Made by a program: the position numbers and the translations under genes. Of a stretch of 64,000 nt of DNA, positions 59,170-64,000 are shown one piece after another. Position 1 is the first letter of the stretch; each line of letters opens with the position of its first letter. This DNA comes from Phytohabitans sp036906915 (GTDB taxonomy: Bacteria > Actinomycetota > Actinomycetes > Mycobacteriales > Micromonosporaceae). The stretch is from NCBI RefSeq assembly GCF_036906915.1, contig NZ_JBAKHX010000001.1, forward strand, positions 248,001 through 312,000. The letters run 5' to 3'. The notes under the pieces were generated by a model. The model made no database searches. It was not told the DNA's origin and saw only the letters and a program-made list of their open reading frames with translations.

Positions 59170-60323
59170 CGGGGACGCCTTTCAAGGTGTACGGGTAGTG
59201 CGGCGACCGTGCCGAGGGTGCCGTCGATGGTGACGTGTTCTCCGTCGGGGACGCGGGTCGTCGCGCCGGTGGCGCCGACGACGGCGGGGATCCGGTACTC
59301 CCTCGCGACGATCGCCGCGTGGCACAGGACCCCGCCGGTTTCGGTGACGACGCCGGCGGCGAGGCGAAACAGGGGTGTCCAGGCCGGGTCGGTCGTCCGG
59401 CACACGAGGACGTCGCCGCGCTGTACGCGGGAGAAGTCGTCGACCGAGCGCACCAGGCGTGCCGGTCCCCGCACGCGGCCAGGGCTGCTGGGCACACCCG
59501 TGACCAGCGTCGGGCCGGTATCCGGATCCGGCCGGCCGACCGGCGAGGTGAGGGTGGTGATGGGCCGCGACTGCAGGATCCAGACGCTGCCGCCGCGTAC
59601 CGCCCACTCGACGTCCTGGGGCCGGCCGAAGAGGTCTTCGCAGCGCCGGCCGAGGGCCACGAGCCGGGTGACCTCGTTGGGGGCCAGGCAGCCGCGCGCA
59701 CGCGCCGCTGCCGGGACGGACGTGCGGACCAGGCCGCGCTCACCCAGGTCGACCCGGGTCTGTTTGGTGCCGACGGTCGTGCGGACGGCGTCCGTTGGCG
59801 GGGTCACGGTGAGCTCATCCGGAACGACCTCGCCGGAGACGACGGACTCCCCCAACCCCCAGGAGGCGTTGATCACGAGCCGGTCGGCGCCGCTTCGAGG
59901 GTCGCGGGTGAAGAGCACCCCCGCGTGGTCGGCCTCGACGAGTTTCTGCACGATGACCGGCGCGCTTGCCTCGCCGTCGAGGTCCAGGTGCGTGCGATAG
60001 TTCTGGGCCCTTCGCGTACGCGTCGAGGCGGCGCAGCGCTGGATGGCGGCCAGCACCTCGTCGAGGCCCCGAGAGCCGAGGACGGTCGCGAGCTGTCCGG
60101 CGAAGGAGGCCGTTTCGGTGTCCTCGGCCACTGCTGACGATCGGACCGCCACCGCCCCGGCGCCCAGCCGGCGCAGGTGCGCCGCGATCAGTCGGGGATC
60201 GGTGGCCGGGTCGGTGACGACGAACCCGTCCGGGACCGGAAGGCCGGCGCGCAGCAGGACGGCGAGGGCGGAGGCCTTGTGGCCGTGGCCGCGGTCCGCC
60301 TGCGCCAGCGGTGTGACGCTCAC
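59166..60323 (-). CDS. short PEP-synthase-like (ATP-grasp plus phosphohistidine) protein
   Basis: The 385-residue protein joins an ATP-grasp domain of pyruvate phosphate dikinase type (about 1-225: GHKASALAVLLRAGLPVPDGFVVT, AVRSSAVAEDTETASFAGQ, VEWAVRGGSVWILQSRPIT) to a swivelling phosphohistidine domain (about 280-385) with His335 in TGGVLCHAAIVARE. It is much shorter than PEP synthase and rifampin phosphotransferase (about 800-860 residues) and lacks a separate substrate domain. ATP-dependent phosphotransfer to an unknown small molecule is likely. GTG 60323 overlaps the upstream stop. Confidence 0.82.
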   Translation of the reverse strand: MSVTPLAQADRGHGHKASALAVLLRAGLPVPDGFVVTDPATDPRLIAAHLRRLGAGAVAVRSSAVAEDTETASFAGQLATVLGSRGLDEVLAAIQRCAASTRTRRAQNYRTHLDLDGEASAPVIVQKLVEADHAGVLFTRDPRSGADRLVINASWGLGESVVSGEVVPDELTVTPPTDAVRTTVGTKQTRVDLGERGLVRTSVPAAARARGCLAPNEVTRLVALGRRCEDLFGRPQDVEWAVRGGSVWILQSRPITTLTSPVGRPDPDTGPTLVTGVPSSPGRVRGPARLVRSVDDFSRVQRGDVLVCRTTDPAWTPLFRLAAGVVTETGGVLCHAAIVAREYRIPAVVGATGATTRVPDGEHVTIDGTLGTVAALPVHLERRPR

Positions 60324-60700
60324 GGCAGCCGAGCCACCACGCGTTCGTGCCGCTGCTGCGCCGCCTGAGCGGTGCGCAGTCCGAGCGCCTCGGCGATCTG
60401 CGCCCAGGTCAGCCCTTCCGCGCGGGCGACGAACAGCAGCCCCGCCTCCATCTGGTCCAGCTCGCTGCGCGCTGCGGCCAGCAACGTGACCGCGGCGAAC
60501 AGGTCTTCGGGTATCTGCAGGGCGTCGCGATCGGTGTTGGCGCGCCACAACGCCTGGCGGATCAGCGTGACGGCGTCGTGGGGCTGACCGCTGATCATCC
60601 ACGGAAGCCGGGGCAGGTCCTTGCCACCGCGATCCATCAACCGTTGCCGCGCCTGTTGCTCGACCTCGGCGACGGCCTCGTCTCCCGATCCACCACTCAT
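60320..60700 (-). CDS. small helix-turn-helix protein
   Basis: This 126-residue protein has a helical N-terminal part (EAVAEVEQQARQRLMDRGGKDLPRLPWMISGQPHDAVTLIRQALWRA) and a C-terminal sigma-70 region 4-like helix-turn-helix (GLLFVARAEGLTWAQIAEALGLRTAQAAQQRHERVV). It is the first gene of the operon with the PEP-synthase-like protein and the winged-helix regulator (GTGA overlap). A DNA-binding role, possibly at the direct repeats upstream, is inferred. Confidence 0.75.
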   Translation of the reverse strand: MSGGSGDEAVAEVEQQARQRLMDRGGKDLPRLPWMISGQPHDAVTLIRQALWRANTDRDALQIPEDLFAAVTLLAAARSELDQMEAGLLFVARAEGLTWAQIAEALGLRTAQAAQQRHERVVARLP

Positions 60701-60717
60701 GCCACCCAGCGTTCCCT

Positions 60718-60746
60718 TCAACAACTTGTTTGTCAACAACTTGTTG
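60718..60746. promoter_or_regulatory. tandem TCAACAACTTGTT repeat in a divergent promoter
   Basis: TCAACAACTTGTT occurs at 60718-60730 and again at 60733-60745, a 15-base period. The second copy contains the perfect palindrome CAACAA-C-TTGTTG (60734-60746). The repeats lie between the divergent starts at 60700 and 60763. They are AT-rich against a GC-rich background, which points to a regulator-binding site, probably for one of the operon's own DNA-binding proteins. Confidence 0.65.
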
Positions 60747-60762
60747 ATATACCGTCCCGCCC

Positions 60763-61254
60763 ATGCCCATCGCCCTCGTCCTGGACGTCGACGGTGTCGT
60801 GTGCCCGGCATCGGGGTTCAGCCCATTCGGCGAGCTCGTCGAGGTCGGGATCGCACTCCAGCCGGTGCTCGTCGCGCCAGCGCTGTGCGCCGCACTCACC
60901 AACCTCGCCGCGCCACCCGACGTCACCCCGGCCTGGCTCACCAGCTGGCTGCCGCAGACACGCCAAGCCATGCGATCCCCGTTCCCCGGGCACGCGTGGG
61001 AGCAGATCGAGCTTGAGCCCGGCGGCGACGGGTGGCCCAAGTGGTCGGCGCTGAACGCCTGGCTGGCCCGCAACCCCCAGATCACCCGGCTCGCCTGGGT
61101 CGACGACGACCTCACCGACCGTGCCCCGCTCTACACCAAAGAGCTGCGCCGCCGCGGCCTCGACGCCCTGATGATCGCCCCCGCGACCGACTACGGCATG
61201 ACCCCCCACCACGTCGCCCGCTTGAACCACTGGTGCGCCCGCCACACCCTCTAA
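60763..61254 (+). CDS. HAD-like protein of the Swiss-army-knife RNA repair type
   Basis: The 163-residue protein begins with a HAD nucleophile motif, ALVLDVDGVVCP, and has the later acidic motif WVDDDLTDRAP. It lacks a cap domain and resembles the short HAD domains linked to predicted RNA-repair proteins. A 5'-polynucleotide or small-molecule phosphatase role is possible. It shares its promoter region, with the tandem repeat, with the divergent PEP-synthase-like operon. Confidence 0.75.
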   Translation: MPIALVLDVDGVVCPASGFSPFGELVEVGIALQPVLVAPALCAALTNLAAPPDVTPAWLTSWLPQTRQAMRSPFPGHAWEQIELEPGGDGWPKWSALNAWLARNPQITRLAWVDDDLTDRAPLYTKELRRRGLDALMIAPATDYGMTPHHVARLNHWCARHTL

Positions 61255-61394
61255 AGCATCCTAGGACAATAGGCTGTCGCGAGGCTCCCACACGCCGCGC
61301 TCCCGCGCCGCCGGCGGCCGCCTTGGGCCACCCGCGGCCGAATGCCGACGTGACGCCGCCACAGCGGGAAGCAGCGGCCTCGGGCCGCCCGGGA

Positions 61395-62396
61395 CTAGAG
61401 GCCCATGTCCTGGCGCAGGGCCGCGACCATCCGGACGTTCCGGACGTACTCCTCGGCGGTCGTGGCCTCGCTGGCCTGGTTCAACCCGTGCGGCCAGAAG
61501 TGCGCGCCGTCCGCGAAGAGCACCGCCGAGCTGCCGTCCAGGGCACGGAGCTGGTTGATCGCGTTGGTGCCGGTCCACCGGCCGCCGGAGACGTAGGAGG
61601 ACCAGTTCCTGTGCGTGCCCACGCCGAGGGTGTGCGCGATCTCGTGCATGGCGGTGGCCTGGACCATCGTCGACTTCGCGCCGAAGCGGATGGTGCCGTT
61701 GATGTTGCCGTCGGCCGTCGGCACGCTGGGCTCGTAGTAGATCGACAGCGACTTGCCGACGCTGAGGTAGCAGTTGTAGTGCGTCAGGGCCAGGTTCATG
61801 GCCTTGGTGATCCGGTCGTACGAGTCGAGTTGGTCGGCGGTCGGCGACGAGGCCCGGTTCAGGGTGTAGGTGATCCCGCCCGAACCCGGGCACCCAGCGC
61901 CGCCGGTGGTGCTGCTCCACCGCTGGTTGCCGCCGCCGTTGCAGGTCCACAGGATGATCGCGGTCCCGTTGGCGGTGCCGCCGCCGTTGGCGTCGAGGCA
62001 GAGGCCGGACTGGGCGCTGGTGATGGTGCCGTTGCCGTTGATGTTCCACTGCTGGTTGGCGCCGCCCGTGCAGTCCCAGATGACCACCTGGGTGCCGGCC
62101 GTGGTGCCGTTGTTGTACGCGTCCAGGCACTTGGTGCCCGCGTACGCCCTCAGCTGCCGGCCAGAGGCGTAGTTCCACTGCTGGTTGCTTCCGCCGTTGC
62201 AGTCGTACAGCTTCACCTGTGTGCCGTTGGTCGTGCTCGCGCTGGGCACGTCGACGCAGCGGCCGGACGGGACGCCGCGGATCGCGCCGACGGCGGCCGA
62301 GGCCGGGGCGGCGATCACCAACAGGGAGCCGGCCAGCGCGGCGACGGCCGCGGTGGCCACGGCGAGGGCCGGGCGGAGGAGGCGGAGGTTGGACAT
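61395..62396 (-). CDS. secreted ricin-lectin protein with zincin-like metallopeptidase domain
   Basis: This 333-residue protein has a signal peptide (to about residue 34, APASA), then a ricin B lectin (CBM13) domain, residues 36-165, with three Gln-x-Trp repeats (NQQWNY, NQQWNI, NQRWSS). The C-terminal domain has a zinc site HEIAHTLGVG (His251, Glu252, His255), so it is probably an extracellular metallopeptidase. The next His is at 262, one residue beyond the metzincin spacing. RICIN-linked zincins of this kind are common in actinobacteria; the substrate is unknown. ATG 62396 starts the signal peptide. Confidence 0.83.
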   Translation of the reverse strand: MSNLRLLRPALAVATAAVAALAGSLLVIAAPASAAVGAIRGVPSGRCVDVPSASTTNGTQVKLYDCNGGSNQQWNYASGRQLRAYAGTKCLDAYNNGTTAGTQVVIWDCTGGANQQWNINGNGTITSAQSGLCLDANGGGTANGTAIILWTCNGGGNQRWSSTTGGAGCPGSGGITYTLNRASSPTADQLDSYDRITKAMNLALTHYNCYLSVGKSLSIYYEPSVPTADGNINGTIRFGAKSTMVQATAMHEIAHTLGVGTHRNWSSYVSGGRWTGTNAINQLRALDGSSAVLFADGAHFWPHGLNQASEATTAEEYVRNVRMVAALRQDMGL

Positions 62397-62535
62397 GCTC
62401 TGACTCCTCAAGGCCAGGGGAACCGCTTTCCGCAGAACGTACACATTTAGATATTTGGATGCAAGCGCTCATCGGCGACCGCACGCCCGCGCAGGCGTGC
62501 GGAAACGTCGCCGCGTGACGCCCACTCCGTTCGCT

Positions 62536-62567
62536 GATCCCCGCGACCTTCACCGGTCGCGGGGATC
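62536..62567. terminator. hairpin terminator after the PadR gene
   Basis: A perfect 13-bp inverted repeat, GATCCCCGCGACC with GGTCGCGGGGATC, encloses a 6-base loop. It begins five bases beyond the PadR stop on the minus strand. There is no T run. The position makes termination of the padR transcript likely. Confidence 0.75.
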
Positions 62568-62572
62568 GATGT

Positions 62573-63109
62573 TCAGGCGCCGGCGATCACGGGTGGGAGG
62601 TCGTCGAACCAGCCCAGCATCGCGCGCTCGTACGCGATCCCGAACCTCAACGTGGCTATCGCGTATGGTTCCGCCTCGGTCGCCTCGGGCGGCAGCGCCG
62701 CGTCGATCTGCTCGTACGTGGCCAGGCGATCCGCGTGCACCTGCCGGTGTCTGGCCACGATCGCGGCCAGCCGTTCGGCGGGCAGGTGCCGGCCGAACAT
62801 CACCGTCAGCAGCAGGGGAAATCGGATCGTCTCCGGATCGGGTTCGCGCGAGACCCACGCGACGAACGCGGCCCGGCCGGCGTCGGTGATGGCGTACGGG
62901 CGCCGGTCTCGCCGGCCGCGTTCCTGCGCCTCGACCAGTCCGTCGGCCGCCATGGCGGCCAGTTCCCGGTACACCTGGCTCTGCGTGAGGGACCAGAAGT
63001 CACCGATGCGGGACTGGGCGGTGGCGACGAGGTCCCAGCCGGACATCGGCTGCTCGTGCAGGAAACCGAGCAGCGACGCGGCGGTCGCGTTCAGCGGGCG
63101 AGCGGTCAT
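62573..63109 (-). CDS. PadR family transcriptional regulator
   Basis: The 178-residue protein has a PadR winged helix (ATAASLLGFLHEQPMSGWDLVATAQSRIGDFWSLTQSQVYRELAAMAADGLVEAQERGRRDRRPYAITDAGRAAF) and a C-terminal helical dimerisation domain. Such repressors usually respond to phenolics or drugs. It is divergent from a small membrane protein gene, which is its likely target together with itself. Confidence 0.9.
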   Translation of the reverse strand: MTARPLNATAASLLGFLHEQPMSGWDLVATAQSRIGDFWSLTQSQVYRELAAMAADGLVEAQERGRRDRRPYAITDAGRAAFVAWVSREPDPETIRFPLLLTVMFGRHLPAERLAAIVARHRQVHADRLATYEQIDAALPPEATEAEPYAIATLRFGIAYERAMLGWFDDLPPVIAGA

Positions 63110-63123
63110 CCGCGATACCTCCT

Positions 63124-63133
63124 TGACATGTCA
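63124..63133. promoter_or_regulatory. palindrome at the PadR promoter
   Basis: TGACATGTCA is a perfect 10-bp palindrome 15 bases before the PadR start, and a TGTCA half-site follows at 63136-63140. PadR-family operators commonly contain ATGT/ACAT half-sites, so an autoregulatory site is likely. Confidence 0.55.
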
Positions 63134-63195
63134 TTGTGTCAGGTCGCACGATGGGGTGACGACATTCCACTTAGATAGGTCACGGGGGCGTTTCC

Positions 63196-63681
63196 ATGGA
63201 CTGGTTGCATCCCGCGCTCGTCGGAGTCCACGCCACCGCCGGCGGCCTCGGTCTCCTGCTCGCCGGCCCGGTGATGCTGGCGCCCAAGCGGCGCGGCCGG
63301 CATCCGCTGCTGGGCCGGGCGTACGCGATCAGCGCCGGCGTGCTCTGCCTGACCGCATTCGGCCTGGTCGCATACGACCCGGCGGGCCTGGTGGGACTGG
63401 CCGTGCTCGGCACCCTCGCCGTGGTGTGGATCGCCGGCGGCGTGTGGCTGGCTCGCCGGCGGCCGGTGTTGCGCGGCAGCCGCCACGCCTGGCGGGTCTG
63501 GCATCTGAGCCTCATGGGCAGCAGCGTGATCGCCTTGGTCACCGCCTTTCTCATTCAGGTGGCCGAGGGCCATCTGGTCGCCTGGGTCGCACCGACCGTC
63601 GCGGGAACGCTGCTCATCACGTTCGCCAACATCCGCGAGCTGGCCCGCCAGGCGGCTCGCCCGGCGACGCTCACTTCCTGA
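63196..63681 (+). CDS. small polytopic membrane protein (DUF2306-like)
   Basis: The 161-residue protein has four hydrophobic helices (LVGVHATAGGLGLLLAGPVML, AYAISAGVLCLTAFGLVAY, LAVLGTLAVVWIAGGVWLA, VIALVTAFLIQVA) with an HxLLGRAY-type loop (RGRHPLLGRAYAIS) like DUF2306 membrane proteins. The function is unknown. Its promoter faces the PadR gene, so regulation by that repressor is plausible. Confidence 0.75.
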   Translation: MDWLHPALVGVHATAGGLGLLLAGPVMLAPKRRGRHPLLGRAYAISAGVLCLTAFGLVAYDPAGLVGLAVLGTLAVVWIAGGVWLARRRPVLRGSRHAWRVWHLSLMGSSVIALVTAFLIQVAEGHLVAWVAPTVAGTLLITFANIRELARQAARPATLTS

Positions 63682-63800
63682 TGGCCCGTGCCGCGTGTGG
63701 CGGCGGACACGAACGGGACATACGGGCGTTACGCGCCGTTGAGCTGCGCTAGCGTGGACGGCTGGCCGCGCGCCCGATGGCGTGCCCAGAGAGGTGCGCT

Positions 63801-64000
63801 GTGACCCTGACGCCCGTGCTGCCGACGGCTCCTGCCGTCTTCCGGTCTGACACCGCCCCGGCCAGCCGCACCCTCCTGGACATCCTCGACGACACGGTCG
63901 CCCGGCACCCCGACGCCCCGGCGATCGACGACGGCGCGCGGGTGTACGACTACCGCCGGCTCGCCGCCGAGGTCGACGCGGTGCGGCAGAAGCTCGCCGC
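63801..64000 (+). CDS. start of a Pls/PosA-like NRPS, cut by the window edge
   Basis: The first 66 codons from GTG 63801 (GAGGTG upstream) read TLLDILDDTVARHPDAPAIDDGARVYDYRRLAAEVDAV, the beginning of an adenylation domain. The lack of a preceding condensation domain matches the N-terminus of Pls/PosA-type synthetases, which make poly(amino acid)s or small peptides with membrane-embedded domains. Too little is present to fix the substrate. It belongs to a gene cluster beyond this window. Confidence 0.7.
   Translation, partial: MTLTPVLPTAPAVFRSDTAPASRTLLDILDDTVARHPDAPAIDDGARVYDYRRLAAEVDAVRQKLA

Noticed and set aside
62440..62475. LacI-type operator near GCAAGCGCTCAT upstream of the ricin-zincin gene
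   Set aside because: The symmetry is imperfect and only the common AGCGCT core is shared.

Overview
The window is high-GC actinobacterial DNA. Very high GC, many GTG starts, four-base ATGA/GTGA overlaps, XRE/DUF5753 and DUF6879 gene sets, a SigE-family sigma factor, a perfect CebR-type operator and many secreted CBM/ricin-lectin enzymes together suggest a filamentous soil or plant-associated member of the Micromonosporaceae. The family assignment is an inference; no rRNA or tRNA gene is present to confirm it.

Left part (1-20.2 kb), ordinary chromosomal genes: an aminoglycoside-phosphotransferase-like protein, an alpha/beta hydrolase, an ABC-F ATPase, a CebR-controlled GH5 cellulase, a two-component system next to an MMPL exporter, a P-loop protein, a Ser/Thr kinase with a very long Gly-rich linker, a fibronectin-III protein, membrane proteins, a serine hydrolase and a fumarylacetoacetase-family enzyme.

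Centre (21.0-39.7 kb): a ten-gene, translationally coupled operon encoding a small non-ribosomal peptide pathway. In order it encodes a SIS-domain sugar isomerase, a putative sugar O-methyltransferase, a free condensation-domain protein with a degenerate active-site motif, a family 2 glycosyltransferase, a HAD phosphatase, NRPS C-A-T (pocket code not assignable), NRPS C-A(Ser)-T-TE fused in one chain to an MFS exporter, an acyl-AMP ligase, NRPS C-A(Gly)-T and a free carrier protein. The TE nucleophile is Cys instead of Ser. The gene set suggests an acylated, probably glycosylated short peptide containing Gly and Ser, with the exporter built into the synthetase. I do not recognise the product; this is the best candidate for an undescribed system. 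An AraC regulator, a phytanoyl-CoA-dioxygenase-like enzyme and a small companion protein flank it.

Right part (41.7-64 kb): a SigE-family sigma factor with a membrane-anchored beta-propeller-like partner and an Hsp70/membrane/WD40 fusion; a VOC/AraC pair; a frameshifted 2'-5' RNA ligase; DUF6879/XRE genes; a recombination scar joining a truncated XRE regulator, a LamG-Ig fragment and a glucosidase; a LacI-controlled sugar ABC transporter with glycosidases; a short PEP-synthase-like operon with a divergent direct-repeat operator; a ricin-lectin zincin; a PadR regulator; and the start of a second NRPS (Pls/PosA-like) running off the edge.

A palindromic intergenic element of about 80 bp occurs three times (12.5, 20.4 and 58.4 kb). 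No tRNA, rRNA, CRISPR array or intact insertion sequence was seen.
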